Origin: Polyangiaceae bacterium
GTDB lineage: Bacteria > Myxococcota_A > Polyangia > Polyangiales > Polyangiaceae
Reading direction: 5' to 3'
NCBI GenBank assembly: GCA_013361525.1
Contig: JABFXY010000027.1
Span: 62,001-126,000, forward strand
Length of the DNA: 64,000 nucleotides
Made by a program: the position numbers and the translations under genes. Below the pieces are notes generated by a model. The model saw only the letters and a list, made by a program, of their open reading frames with translations, did not search any database and was not told the origin of the DNA. Each line of letters begins with the position of its first letter. Positions within the stretch are counted from its first letter, which is position 1. Of the stretch, positions 53,786-63,317 are shown in pieces.

Positions 53786-56152
53786 TTGACGGTCCGGTTC
53801 CATCACCAAGCCCTCGTCCGTGCGCGCGTCGAGCTCGGCCTCACGCAAGAGCAGGCCGCGCACGCGCTCGGCGTCGATGTGCGGACGTACCGCCGGTACG
53901 AGTCGGGCGAGGTGAACGACCCCGATGGCTTCGCGCTCAACCGCGCGAGCCGTCGCAAGATCCTCCGGAAGATGGCGCGAGAGCTCGGCCTCGCCGAGAC
54001 GGACCTGGTCGTCGACACGTCGCTCGCCCCCATGCGCGTCGGCGCGGCTGAAAAGCCCGACCCAGCTTCTCCGCGGCTCGACGAGATCGGGCACGTTTTG
54101 CCGCGCGCCGCTCATTTCGTCGGGCGTCGCGCGCTGTTGGACAAGCTCGCGCGCTGGGCGGGCGCGCCCGACGTGGATGACGTACGGGCGCCGCGGATCA
54201 TCGCGGTGATCGGTATCGGAGGCGCAGGCAAGACGTCGCTCGTCGAGCGGTTTCTCACGAGCAGACCGCCGGCGCTCGTCTGGACCTTTTACGAGGATCC
54301 GCGCGCCGACTCGTTCTTCGATGCCGTCGTTTCTGCATTCGATACGACGGAGCGTACGGGCCGCGGGGCCTTGCTCGATCGAGCGACGGCGACGCTCGCG
54401 TCCCCGAGCCCGAAGTTGCTCGTTCTCGACGGTCTCGAAGCGATGCAATCGAGCGGAAACGACGGACGCGCGCGCGGAGAGCTGGACGACTCGCGATTGC
54501 GCCTGCTCCTTCGAAGAATCGTGCGCGGGCTCGGCAAGTGTCGCGCCCTCATCACGTCGCGCTTTCCTCTGGAGGATCTCACTGCGTGGGAGGGCGATGG
54601 ATTCGAGACGGTTCCATTGGATGCGCTCAGCCGCGCGGAGGCTGCCGACGCGTTTGCGCAATGGGGCGTCCGTGGCTCGGGACGGTCCCTGTCGCCGCTT
54701 CAGGATGCCGCCGATGGTCACGCATTGACGGTCGGGGTGATTGGCTCCTACGTCTCTCGGGTATTGGGTGGTGACTCCTCGCGGTTCGAGGCCTTCGACC
54801 TCGCGGACGCGGCACGAGACACGGCGCTCGCGCGCCGGCTCGACAAGATCCTCCGCGACTATTCCGATAATCTCGGCGCCGTCGATCGCGACGTTCTATG
54901 CCGTGTCTGCGCCTTTCCGAGGGGCGCGTCCCTCGACGATCTCGTGAACATGGCGTCGGGCAGCGACGTCGTCGCCGGCTCCTTGAGCGGTCAATCACGG
55001 TCTTCGCTCGAGATGGCCGTGCGTAGGCTCGAAGCCGCCGGCCTCTTGTTCTCGGACGCGCACGGTGATCGCGCCTCGGCGCATCCGTTCGTGCGCGCAC
55101 ATTTCCAGGCGATGCTCGGCGGCGCCCACAGCGCGCTCCACGAAGCAGAGCGGGTGCGCCTCGCGGCGAGGCTCGACGCGCGGCCCAACGAGCCGCCTTC
55201 GTCCGCAGCCGAGCTCGATGCGCTCGAGGCACTGTTCGAGCACACGCTCTTCGCTGGGCACGTCGAGCAGGCATTCGAGCTCTACATGCAGCGTTTTTTC
55301 GGGTTCCGACATCTCGGGCTCGAGCTCGGCGAGCTCGCGAGGGGGCTACGCCTCGTGCGCGCCTTCGCGGAGCCGCCGCACGGCGCGGGAGCTGGAGATC
55401 CGCTGGGGCTCAGCGATCGATTGCCGCCTGGGATCCGCGCGAGGCTCGCCTACGAATGGGGCCTCTACGCCTCTGCCGGCGGGGATCTGCCGACCGCCAT
55501 TCGCTGTTACGAGCGTCAAAACGACATGGCCGATCGATGGAACGACGGCGCCGCCAAGCTCACCGGTTTGCGGACGCTCGCCTATACGCATCGATTGCGA
55601 GACGAGCTCGACACCGCCGTCGCGCACGTCCAAGCGTCCATTCGAATGGCGCGAGAGCTCGATTATGTCGCGGGCCTCGCGCGGGGCCATGCGCTCTACG
55701 GCGCGTTGTTGACCGATACGGGTGCATTTGCTCGAGCGCGCGATCAGTTCGAAGAGGCGCGCGCGCTCGGCGATCATCCCGTCGCGCGGCGCGGGCTTTG
55801 GGAAGCGGAGCTCGCCGTCGGGATGGGCGAGCTCGATCGGGCGCAGACCGAAACGGCCGAAAATCTGCGCATCTGCGAAGATCTCCGCTGGACCGGCCAC
55901 GCCGCGCAATGCAACCTCCTCCTCGGCCGGATTGCCCTCTTGCGGGGCGGTAGCGCCGACGGCGCGGTACCCCACCTCGAGTCCGCAAAGGCGTGGTGCC
56001 GCCAATCCGGCGAGGTCGAGACGGTGCTGCAGGCCTTGGATTTGGAGGCGTCTATCGCTCGGCGACTGGGACGAAAGGACCACGCGCGTACGCTCGAAAC
56101 CAAGCGCGACGAGCTCGCAGAGCCGGGTGGATTCCGCCGTCCGCGCACCTGA
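53786..56152 (+). CDS. XRE-HTH / STAND ATPase / TPR regulator
   Basis: The 788-residue protein begins with an XRE-type helix-turn-helix (about 8-65: LVRARVELGLTQEQAAHALG, VDVRTYRRYESGEV). A STAND (NB-ARC-like) NTPase (about 105-400) then has HFVGRRALLDKLARW, Walker A GIGGAGKTSLVE and Walker B PKLLVLDGLEAM, and is followed by winged-helix-like and TPR-like helices (about 430-780; TAIRCYERQNDMADRWNDGA). Its layout matches signal-transducing STAND regulators and some antiphage NLR-like proteins. It starts at TTG 53786; no better start keeps the HTH. A TPR ligand probably triggers its ATPase, but none is known. Confidence 0.83.
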   Translation: MTVRFHHQALVRARVELGLTQEQAAHALGVDVRTYRRYESGEVNDPDGFALNRASRRKILRKMARELGLAETDLVVDTSLAPMRVGAAEKPDPASPRLDEIGHVLPRAAHFVGRRALLDKLARWAGAPDVDDVRAPRIIAVIGIGGAGKTSLVERFLTSRPPALVWTFYEDPRADSFFDAVVSAFDTTERTGRGALLDRATATLASPSPKLLVLDGLEAMQSSGNDGRARGELDDSRLRLLLRRIVRGLGKCRALITSRFPLEDLTAWEGDGFETVPLDALSRAEAADAFAQWGVRGSGRSLSPLQDAADGHALTVGVIGSYVSRVLGGDSSRFEAFDLADAARDTALARRLDKILRDYSDNLGAVDRDVLCRVCAFPRGASLDDLVNMASGSDVVAGSLSGQSRSSLEMAVRRLEAAGLLFSDAHGDRASAHPFVRAHFQAMLGGAHSALHEAERVRLAARLDARPNEPPSSAAELDALEALFEHTLFAGHVEQAFELYMQRFFGFRHLGLELGELARGLRLVRAFAEPPHGAGAGDPLGLSDRLPPGIRARLAYEWGLYASAGGDLPTAIRCYERQNDMADRWNDGAAKLTGLRTLAYTHRLRDELDTAVAHVQASIRMARELDYVAGLARGHALYGALLTDTGAFARARDQFEEARALGDHPVARRGLWEAELAVGMGELDRAQTETAENLRICEDLRWTGHAAQCNLLLGRIALLRGGSADGAVPHLESAKAWCRQSGEVETVLQALDLEASIARRLGRKDHARTLETKRDELAEPGGFRRPRT

Positions 56153-56233
56153 GTCGCGCGACCCAGAGTGGGGTTGGCACGACCGGTCTCACGCCGTGCC
56201 TGCAGACCGGCTAGCGAGTATGCTGCGCGCCCC

Positions 56234-58684
56234 ATGTCGGAACCCGTTCTGCCGAAACAAGCGCGCGTCGTCATCGTCGGAGGCGGCATCATCGGATGCT
56301 CGGTCGCCTATCACCTCGCGCACATGGGGTGGAAAGACGTCGTCCTCCTCGAGCGCGACCGGCTGACCTCGGGGACGACGTGGCACGCGGCGGGGCTCAT
56401 CGTCACGTTCGGCTCGACGTCCGAGACGTCGACCGAGATGCGCAAATACACGCGTGACCTGTACTGCAAGCTCGAGGCCGAGACGGGGCTGTCGACGGGC
56501 TTCAAGCCGGTCGGCTTCATCGAGCTCGCGAGCGAGCCCGACCGCCTGGAGGAGTATCGGCGCGTCGCGGCGTTCAACCGCTATTGCGGTGTCGACGTGC
56601 ACGAGATTTCCGCGGCGCAGGTAAAGGAGCTCTTCCCGCTCGCGAAGACGGACGACATCCTCGCGGGCTTCTACGTCGAGAAGGACGGCCAGGCGAACCC
56701 GGTCGACATCACCATGGCGCTCGCGAAGGGCGCGAAGCAGCAGGGCGCGACGATCATCGAGGGTGTGCCCGCCATCGGCATTTTGCAGGAGCGCGGGGTC
56801 GTCAAAGGCGTTCGCACCGCATACGGCGACATCCAGGCCGAATACGTCGTGAACTGCGCCGGCATGTGGGCGCGGCAGCTCGGCGCCATGGCGGGCGTGA
56901 ACATCCCGAACCAGGCCGCAGAGCACTATTACCTCATCACGGACAAGGTCCCCGGCCTCGGCACCGTCCCGGTCATCGAAGATCCAGCGTCGCACGGGTA
57001 CTACCGTGAAGAGGTAGGAGGCCTGATGATCGGCCTCTTCGAGCCGATTTGCGCGCCCTGGAAGGTGGGTGGCATCCCCGACGACTTCTCCTTCGGCGAG
57101 CTGTCGCCGGATTGGGATCGAATGGGGCCTTACGTTGAAAAGGCGATGCAGCGCGTTCCTGTGTCGCTCGAGGTCGGTGTCCGCAAGTTCTTCTGCGGGC
57201 CGGAGAGCTTCACGCCGGATTTGCAGCCGATCGTGGGCGAGGCGCCGGAGCTCAAGAACTACTTCGTGGCGGCCGGCCTCAACTCGATCGGCATTTTGAC
57301 GGGCGGCGGCCTGGGCCGGGTGCTGGCGCATTGGATCGTCAATGGGCGGCCCGACGTCGACGTCACCGGCTTCAACATCGATCGACTCCACACCTATCAG
57401 GCAAACCCCGAATACCGCCGAACGCGTACGGTCGAGTCGCTGGGGATGGTCTACCAATGCCATTATCCCTACCGGTCGATGCAGACGGCACGCGGCGCGA
57501 AGCGCTCGGCGCTCCACGATAGGCTCGCCGGGCACGGCGCCTATTTCAAAGACGTGAGCGGCTGGGAAGGCGCCGATTGGTACGCGCCTCCGGGTGTCGA
57601 GGCGAAGGTCGACCTGTCGTGGAAGCGGGAGCCGTGGTTCGCCTATTGGGAGGCGGAGCACCACGCGACGCGCGAAGGCGTGATCCTGATGGATATGTCC
57701 TTCATGGCGAAGTTTTTGGTTCAGGGGCGAGACGCGGGGAAGATCCTCAATTACATCTCCGCGAACGAGGTCGACGGCCAAGCGGGCCAGATCACCTACA
57801 CGCAATGGCTGAACGAGGGCGGCACGATCGAAGCCGATCTCACCGTCACGAAGCTCGACGACGAGCGCTATTGGGTCGTTGCGTCCGACACCGCTCACCG
57901 GCACGTCGCGACGTGGATGCGCCGCCACATCGGCGATGCACATGCGTTCGTCACCGACGTCACGTCCGGCTATGCGCAAATCAACGTTCAAGGCCCCGGC
58001 TCACGCGAGCTGCTCCAGAAGCTCACGACGGCCGACCTTTCGAATGAGGCGTTTCCCTTCCGGGCCGCGCGCGAGATCGATATCGGGTTTGCGCGCCTTC
58101 TCTGCGTGCGCATCACCTACCTCGGCGAGCTGGGCTACGAGCTGTACGTGCCGGCCGAGCAGGCGGTCCACGTCTACGACCGGATCGTCGAAGCCGGACA
58201 AAAGGTCGGGCTGCGCCACGCCGGCCTCAAAGCCCTGGCGAGCCTTCGAATGGAGAAAGGGTATCGCGATTACGGGCACGACATCGACAACACCGACTCC
58301 GTCCTCGAGGCGGGGCTCGGTTTCGCCGTCGACCTCAAGAAGCCGGGCGGCTTCTTGGGCAAAGAAGCCGTCCTCGCGAAGAAGGCGGCGGGGCCCCTCA
58401 AGCGGCGCATCGTTCAGGTCCTCGTGAAGGATCCGGAGGCGCTCCTTTTCCACGCCGAGGTCGTGCGCCGAAACGGTAAACCCATCGGTTACGTCCGCGC
58501 CGGCTCCTACGGTTTCACGCTGGGCGGCGCGGTCGGTTTGGTGATGGTCGAGGCGGGTGAGCCGATCGATGCGGCTTATTGCGACAAGGCAACCTGGGAG
58601 GTCGAGATCGCGGGCCGGGTATATCCCGCGATTGCCTCGATCAAGCCGCTGTACGATCCCGAGATGAAGCGCGTGAAGAGCTGA
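56234..58684 (+). CDS. Dimethylglycine/sarcosine dehydrogenase-like protein (FAD oxidoreductase fused to GcvT)
   Basis: The 816-residue protein has an N-terminal DAO-type FAD fold (VVIVGGGIIGCSVAYHLAHM) and SGTTWHAAGL, where the His is the covalent flavin site in dimethylglycine dehydrogenases. Residues about 390-440 are an FAO_M-like linker. The C-terminal half is GcvT-like (about 440-816: TSGYAQINVQGPGSRELLQK, YRDYGHDIDNTDSVLEAGLG, GAVGLVMVEAG), which uses tetrahydrofolate to accept the formaldehyde unit. It should demethylate N-methylated glycines or betaine-derived compounds. The ATG at 56234 was chosen from the fold start. Confidence 0.92.
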   Translation: MSEPVLPKQARVVIVGGGIIGCSVAYHLAHMGWKDVVLLERDRLTSGTTWHAAGLIVTFGSTSETSTEMRKYTRDLYCKLEAETGLSTGFKPVGFIELASEPDRLEEYRRVAAFNRYCGVDVHEISAAQVKELFPLAKTDDILAGFYVEKDGQANPVDITMALAKGAKQQGATIIEGVPAIGILQERGVVKGVRTAYGDIQAEYVVNCAGMWARQLGAMAGVNIPNQAAEHYYLITDKVPGLGTVPVIEDPASHGYYREEVGGLMIGLFEPICAPWKVGGIPDDFSFGELSPDWDRMGPYVEKAMQRVPVSLEVGVRKFFCGPESFTPDLQPIVGEAPELKNYFVAAGLNSIGILTGGGLGRVLAHWIVNGRPDVDVTGFNIDRLHTYQANPEYRRTRTVESLGMVYQCHYPYRSMQTARGAKRSALHDRLAGHGAYFKDVSGWEGADWYAPPGVEAKVDLSWKREPWFAYWEAEHHATREGVILMDMSFMAKFLVQGRDAGKILNYISANEVDGQAGQITYTQWLNEGGTIEADLTVTKLDDERYWVVASDTAHRHVATWMRRHIGDAHAFVTDVTSGYAQINVQGPGSRELLQKLTTADLSNEAFPFRAAREIDIGFARLLCVRITYLGELGYELYVPAEQAVHVYDRIVEAGQKVGLRHAGLKALASLRMEKGYRDYGHDIDNTDSVLEAGLGFAVDLKKPGGFLGKEAVLAKKAAGPLKRRIVQVLVKDPEALLFHAEVVRRNGKPIGYVRAGSYGFTLGGAVGLVMVEAGEPIDAAYCDKATWEVEIAGRVYPAIASIKPLYDPEMKRVKS

Positions 58685-58700
58685 TTGTTCAGCGCGTAGC

Positions 58701-60089
58701 TTATTTGGCAGTCGGGTCGGCGACGCGTCCCATGAAGAGGACCAGGCCGCTCGCCTTGTCGCGAATGAGGAACAAGAACGGGTGGTCGGCCTCGAAGGTA
58801 CCGTACTTCGCGGCCGCCCCTTCGTCCTGCATGATGACCGCGGATGCGCCTGCGGCTTCCGTCCCTTGCTCGTCCACGCGGACGAAGGCCTTGTGAAAGA
58901 CCTTCGAGATGAGGAGACGATCCTCGGCGACCGGCGGATCGGCCATCAAGGTGAAGTCGGCCTTCCCCCGGGTAAACGCGTCCTTCATTCCCATCTCGAC
59001 GAGATCTTTGCCGACGTCGAGCGACTCCGCGGGACTGACCTCGAACTTCGGCAGGCTCACCGCGACTGGCATTTTGCTCATCGCCTTGTCGATGTCCGCG
59101 AGCTTCTTCGCGTCGAGCGACTTTTCGAGGGCGGGGAGGCCGTCGACGGCGTCGGGGATGATGATCGTCATCGCGAGCGCTTCGCCTTTGTACGGTAGCT
59201 CGACCGCCTTGAGCCCGTCCTTTTCGGCAAAGCGGAAATCCCCGCCATTGTGCATCGTCGGGACCTGCTTGGACTCGCTCTTGGAAATGTGGAACGCCGC
59301 ATTCGACGTCGCGCCTTTCTCGAAGGGCTGTGCCCAATTGCCGAGGAAGTAGATCGCATTGACCAGGATGAGGCGCGTGTTCTCGTCCACGGCGCCCGGC
59401 GGGATGAGGTCCTTCACCCGGTGCGCGGTCTCCCCGTCGACCCATCCATTGACGCGAATGCGCGAAACATCGGGCGCCGTCTTGAAATCGACGAGCTCGA
59501 GCGGGGCGCCGTACGCATCTTTCGTTTGGTCGAGGAACGGCTGCTGGAACGTGTACGTCTTTTCGCCGAAGAGCTGGTTCGCGATGCGGAACGTGACCGG
59601 GCGCGAAGGGTCCTCGAGCATTCGCGTGAGGCGGCCCGACGTATCCATGACCTCCTTGGGCGCACCCTCGAGGTGCAAGACCTTCTTCATCTGCGCGGCG
59701 GTCTCGCCCTTCGCGCCGCCCCACGTCATCGCGAGCGCCGTGCTCAGGCTCGCAGGCGACCAGATGAGGTTGCCGGCCTTGGTCTGCAGCCGCTTGTAGT
59801 AGTCGAATCCGAACGCGTTGCTGCTGTCGGCGAGCTTCTTCACCGCGTCTGCCGCGGGCGGTGCGACGGGCGCAGTCGAAGAGGCCGAAGCGGAGGCCGC
59901 GGGCTCTGCGCTCGTCGTGGCCGGGGAGCGGCCCGACGCGGCCGGTGCGGCCGAGGTCGCGGCGGAGGTCGCCCCGTGCCCCGGCTCCGCCGAAATCGGC
60001 GCCGTCGCGCTCGAGGTCGAAGAGGTTTGAGGCGAACAGCCGAGGGAACCGACCAGGCCGAGGAGCGAAAGCAGAAGAGCGGAACGCAT
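58701..60089 (-). CDS. Serpin (serine protease inhibitor) lipoprotein
   Basis: The 462-residue product has lipobox VGSLGC and an Ala/Ser/Thr/Pro linker (about 20-80), then a full serpin domain (NAFGFDYYKRLQTKAGNLIW, SPASLSTALAMTWGGAKGET, LILVNAIYFLGNWAQPFEKG, ending FLFLIRDKASGLVLFMGRV). The reactive-loop hinge, residues 407-416 EQGTEAAGAS, is the inhibitory type. By alignment to antitrypsin, P1 falls near Glu423 in QDEGA, which suggests a target that prefers acidic residues. Membrane-anchored at the cell surface, it may block foreign or self proteases. ATG 60089 was chosen from the signal peptide; a longer frame upstream lacks one. Confidence 0.9.
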   Translation of the reverse strand: MRSALLLSLLGLVGSLGCSPQTSSTSSATAPISAEPGHGATSAATSAAPAASGRSPATTSAEPAASASASSTAPVAPPAADAVKKLADSSNAFGFDYYKRLQTKAGNLIWSPASLSTALAMTWGGAKGETAAQMKKVLHLEGAPKEVMDTSGRLTRMLEDPSRPVTFRIANQLFGEKTYTFQQPFLDQTKDAYGAPLELVDFKTAPDVSRIRVNGWVDGETAHRVKDLIPPGAVDENTRLILVNAIYFLGNWAQPFEKGATSNAAFHISKSESKQVPTMHNGGDFRFAEKDGLKAVELPYKGEALAMTIIIPDAVDGLPALEKSLDAKKLADIDKAMSKMPVAVSLPKFEVSPAESLDVGKDLVEMGMKDAFTRGKADFTLMADPPVAEDRLLISKVFHKAFVRVDEQGTEAAGASAVIMQDEGAAAKYGTFEADHPFLFLIRDKASGLVLFMGRVADPTAK

Positions 60090-60204
60090 GCGGTGAGTAT
60101 CTCCGTGGGTTGGTGCCGGGGGGCGTCGAGTAGCGCTTGTACGGACGAGGTCGGACAAGGATCCATCGTCGATAGGGGTGTCGAACCGCTCCGTAGGGAA
60201 CGGC

Positions 60205-61371
60205 ATGACCCAACGAGCGGCATCCAAGGTTTTCGTGGCTCTCGGGGCGCTCGGTGCCCTTACCGCCGTGCTGGCGGGCTGTAACGGCGGTGCCCAGACG
60301 AGCGCACCCGCCTCCCCTACTTCAACCGGAAACGGCCCGCGCGAGGTCGTTCGTGACTGCGCGGCCGGGCCGGCGACGGCGCTGGCCGACGACGATCGAA
60401 AGAGCGTGCTCGGGGAGCCCGGCATGGACCCCGAGATCGTGAAGCTCGCGCAGGCCGCGCTCACGTGTGACTGGGGAACCGGCGGGTTCATGTTTTCGTG
60501 CCAGGCGCTCAAAGATTATCAAAGCCAGCCACGGCTTCGCCTCTTCGAGTCGAAGCAGACGCTGGTGCGGATGCTCGAGGATCGCAACGAGCGCGTTCGA
60601 TACCTCGGCGGCATGAAGCTCCAATTCGATTTCAAGACATCGGACAAAGAGCTCGCCCGCCGCCTCGTCACCGCCGCGCGAAAAGAGACCTCGCCCATCG
60701 TGGCTCGTCAGATCGGGGGCGCGCTCGCCGGCGTCGACTTCGAGGCAACCGGGATCTTCAGCGACGTAGAGGAGCTGACGAAGAGTCACCCGCTATTCGA
60801 TTTCCGCGCTGGACTGGTGAGCCGCGCGCTTCGCCAACAATCGAGCTCGCGAGACGTGTTCAAGCTCACCGCGGAGCTCGCGAAGGACCCGAACCAGAAC
60901 GTGGCGATGTCGGCGGTATCGTCGCTCGCGAGCGCCGCCAAGGACTTTCCGAACGACGTCTGTCCCGCGCTCGCGGCGGTGATGCGCTCGAGTCAGGAGA
61001 GCGTGGCTTCGAGCGCGACCATGCACGTCGGCACGATCGCGTGCGCGAGTCACCGCGATGCGTTCCTCGATGCGGCGGAGGCGCAGCTGTCGAGCCCGCG
61101 GATGTCACCGTTCGGCCTCGGACGTGCGCTCGAGAACACGTGCAAGGCGAGCGACGCCAATGGCGCGCAGAAGACCCGCTCCGCATCCGTCGCCGAACAG
61201 ATCCTCAAGAACGACAAGAGCTTTCATGGCGCGCGTATCGACGCGATGAAAGCGATCCTCGCCTGCGAGCCGGCGCGCGGCGTACAGGTCGTGGCCGCGT
61301 ACCAACACGACAAGGACGAAATGGTCCGCAATGCCGCGACCGACATGGTCAAAGGGCAGGCGATCCGCTGA
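60205..61371 (+). CDS. Lipoprotein with HEAT-like helical repeats
   Basis: The 388-residue lipoprotein has lipobox AVLAGC, a short Ser/Pro linker, and a helical body of HEAT-like repeats (LVRMLEDRNERVRYLGGMKL, DPNQNVAMSAVSSLASAAKD, SPRMSPFGLGRALENTC). A few scattered cysteines may form disulfides. No enzyme motif is seen. AGGGAA a few bases before ATG 60205 supports the start; a GTG at 60178 in frame is the alternative. It is divergent from the serpin gene; whether they share function is unknown. Confidence 0.75.
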   Translation: MTQRAASKVFVALGALGALTAVLAGCNGGAQTSAPASPTSTGNGPREVVRDCAAGPATALADDDRKSVLGEPGMDPEIVKLAQAALTCDWGTGGFMFSCQALKDYQSQPRLRLFESKQTLVRMLEDRNERVRYLGGMKLQFDFKTSDKELARRLVTAARKETSPIVARQIGGALAGVDFEATGIFSDVEELTKSHPLFDFRAGLVSRALRQQSSSRDVFKLTAELAKDPNQNVAMSAVSSLASAAKDFPNDVCPALAAVMRSSQESVASSATMHVGTIACASHRDAFLDAAEAQLSSPRMSPFGLGRALENTCKASDANGAQKTRSASVAEQILKNDKSFHGARIDAMKAILACEPARGVQVVAAYQHDKDEMVRNAATDMVKGQAIR

Positions 61372-61388
61372 AGGAACGACGACTGGGT

Positions 61389-61841
61389 TCAGGAGCGACG
61401 CGGGCGTGCCCAGCGACGAGCCGTAACGACCGATCCGGTGGTCGTCGAATCGACCTCGAGCTCATCCATCAATCGTCGAATCGCACCGAGGCCCGTTCCG
61501 AGGCCGTCCCGCGTCGAGTCTTCGGGCTTGAGTGGGCGGCCACGCGACCACCCGTCGGTGAGCGCGGCGTTGACGTCGATGAAGCCCGGACCCTCGTCGG
61601 CACATCGAAGCTCGATGCCGGCCTTGTCTTCGTGCAGAACGAATACGTCGAGCACGCCGCGCTTGCCGTGCCTCACCGCGTTCGACGCGAGCTCGGCGGC
61701 GCACAGCGCGATCTCTGCGGCATCTTGCACCGGCAGGCCGCAACCCATTGCCGCTTTGCGCGCGAGGTTCGCGCAGAGATAGCGGTCCCAGAGATCGCGA
61801 CAGACGTGCGAACCCGCAACGACTCGCCTAGAGTGGCGCAT
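61389..61841 (-). CDS. RsbT/RsbW-like anti-sigma-type serine kinase (HATPase_c)
   Basis: The 150-residue protein carries the GHKL ATPase boxes of anti-sigma/switch kinases: N box LCAAELASNAVRHG, G1 ADEGPGFIDV, and G2 DGLGTGLGAIRRL. These kinases phosphorylate STAS partners in partner-switching stress pathways. Its ATG (61841-61839) overlaps the ATG of the divergent phosphatase gene (61840-61842) in the shared CATG, so the two starts leave no intergenic space. No alternative start lies close before the N box. Confidence 0.85.
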   Translation of the reverse strand: MRHSRRVVAGSHVCRDLWDRYLCANLARKAAMGCGLPVQDAAEIALCAAELASNAVRHGKRGVLDVFVLHEDKAGIELRCADEGPGFIDVNAALTDGWSRGRPLKPEDSTRDGLGTGLGAIRRLMDELEVDSTTTGSVVTARRWARPRRS

Positions 61842-62394
61842 GCGTTTCGCTCATCGGTCGAAGCCTTGCAAAGGCGAAAAAGCCAACGGCGATCGTGCCG
61901 TTGTCATCGATCGAGACGGCGTCGTCCTCCTCGCCGTGGTCGACGGCCTCGGGCATGGCCCCGCGGCGTCGCTCGCTGCTGACGCCGCGGAGCGCACCCT
62001 CGACGCGGCCAAGGTCGAGCTCTCGCTCGAGGAGCTGTTCAAGCTGGTCGACCGCGCGCTGCGCGGCACACGAGGTGCCGCCATGACCGCGCTCCGGATT
62101 GCGAAGGGCGAGCTGGAAGCTGCGGCGATCGGCAACGTCGGCTTTCGATCCACGGCGTCGGGTATCCCGCTCGTGTGGACGCCCGGCATCCTCGGCCAGA
62201 CGCACCGGCCCCTGCGCGTGGGGCGCTGCGCCGCGCCGAAACACGGGCGACTGCTTCTCTTCTCCGACGGCATATCGTCCCGATTTCGGCTCGATTCGCT
62301 CGATACGAAATCGCCGGAGCGCGCGTGCGAAGAGCTCCTCGCTTCGCACGCACTACCCCACGACGATGCCACCGCTCTGATCATGGATCTCTGA
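61840..62394 (+). CDS. RsbX/SpoIIE-like PP2C-type Ser phosphatase
   Basis: The 184-residue protein matches the single-domain SpoIIE/RsbX phosphatases: GEKANGDRAVVIDRDGV, the metal-binding AVVDGLGHGPAAS, and LLLFSDGISSRF near the end, with the final DDATALIMDL. Such enzymes reset phosphorylated STAS proteins. Its start ATG overlaps the divergent kinase's start. Downstream, its stop lies 2 bases before the convergent PAS-STAS gene, so the three genes are compact and likely functionally linked. Confidence 0.88.
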   Translation: MRFAHRSKPCKGEKANGDRAVVIDRDGVVLLAVVDGLGHGPAASLAADAAERTLDAAKVELSLEELFKLVDRALRGTRGAAMTALRIAKGELEAAAIGNVGFRSTASGIPLVWTPGILGQTHRPLRVGRCAAPKHGRLLLFSDGISSRFRLDSLDTKSPERACEELLASHALPHDDATALIMDL

Positions 62395-62396
62395 GA

Positions 62397-63317
62397 TCAA
62401 CCCGCGGGCGCCGCGGCCCCTCCATTGGCCGGCGCCGCTGCCGCGCGCTTCGATTTGATGCAGTAGTCGAGGGCGTGCTGCAGATCGCGGCGAGGGACCA
62501 TGACGCCGATGTCGACGCCGATCGCCACGAGGGTCTGCGCGACTGCGGGCTGGATACCACTGACGATGCACTCCGAGCCTAGCAGGCGCAGCGAGCTGCC
62601 GAGCTTGAGCAGACGATCCGCGGTGCTGGTATCGATCACCGCCACACCCGTCAGATCGATGACGACGTGGGTTGCCTGCGTGCGCACGACCTCGCCGAGG
62701 ATCTTCTCGGACATCGCGGCGCCGCGCTGGGTGTCGACGATGCCGATGACGGGGACCGCGAGGATCCCCGGGCCGACCTCGAGCACGGGCGTCGACAATG
62801 CGTCGAGCGTCATGCGCAGTCGCTCGAGGAGCGCGCGGTTCTCCGCCTCGCGGGCGCGGATCTGCTCGGAGCGCGCTGCGAGTTTTTGCCTCGCCTCGCG
62901 CTCGCGCGTCATGTCGCGGAAGATCGCCACCGCCGAACCGTCGGCGAGCGGGCGCGCAGTCACGTCGAACAGCACCTCGTCGGCCGACGAGCGTCCACGC
63001 ATGCGAACGGGCATCGACTCGATCGTCTCGCCGACGAGCGCCCGCGACAGGGGCAACTGCTCGTGCGCGACGAAGGCGCCGCCGCCGTCCGCGAAGAACC
63101 CGAAGCGCTGCGCCTTGGCCTCGGTCTTCGCGTCCTGGTGCGCCTCGAAGGCCCTCGTACCCGCCGGGTTCACGCGGACGGTGCCATCGGTCCTGGCGAT
63201 GAAGATGCCGTGCGGCGAATGCTCGAAGACGACGTCCAAGAGCGCGTCCGTCTCGGCAATGGCCGCTTCGACGGTCGCAATTTCGGCCTCGACAGCCGCG
63301 AGCTCTGCCTCACTCAT
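62397..63317 (-). CDS. PAS-STAS protein, RsbR-like
   Basis: The 306-residue protein has a helical start, a PAS domain (about 25-145: LLDVVFEHSPHGIFIARTDG, VAIFRDMTREREARQKL) and a coiled-coil linker. The C-terminal STAS domain (about 180-280) has LEVGPGILAVPVIGIVDTQR and DLTGVAVIDTSTADRLLKLG, then ECIVSGIQPAVAQTL. In RsbR the phosphorylated threonines lie at the VIDTSTAD and SGIQP positions; here they are Thr and Ser. It is the probable substrate of the RsbT-like kinase and sensor of a signal through PAS. It overlaps the next gene by 4 bp. Confidence 0.87.
   Translation of the reverse strand: MSEAELAAVEAEIATVEAAIAETDALLDVVFEHSPHGIFIARTDGTVRVNPAGTRAFEAHQDAKTEAKAQRFGFFADGGGAFVAHEQLPLSRALVGETIESMPVRMRGRSSADEVLFDVTARPLADGSAVAIFRDMTREREARQKLAARSEQIRAREAENRALLERLRMTLDALSTPVLEVGPGILAVPVIGIVDTQRGAAMSEKILGEVVRTQATHVVIDLTGVAVIDTSTADRLLKLGSSLRLLGSECIVSGIQPAVAQTLVAIGVDIGVMVPRRDLQHALDYCIKSKRAAAAPANGGAAAPAG

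Noticed and set aside
56189..57991. Minus-strand open frame of 600 codons
   Set aside because: It is a shadow of the dimethylglycine/sarcosine dehydrogenase-like gene, which has complete FAD and GcvT motifs.
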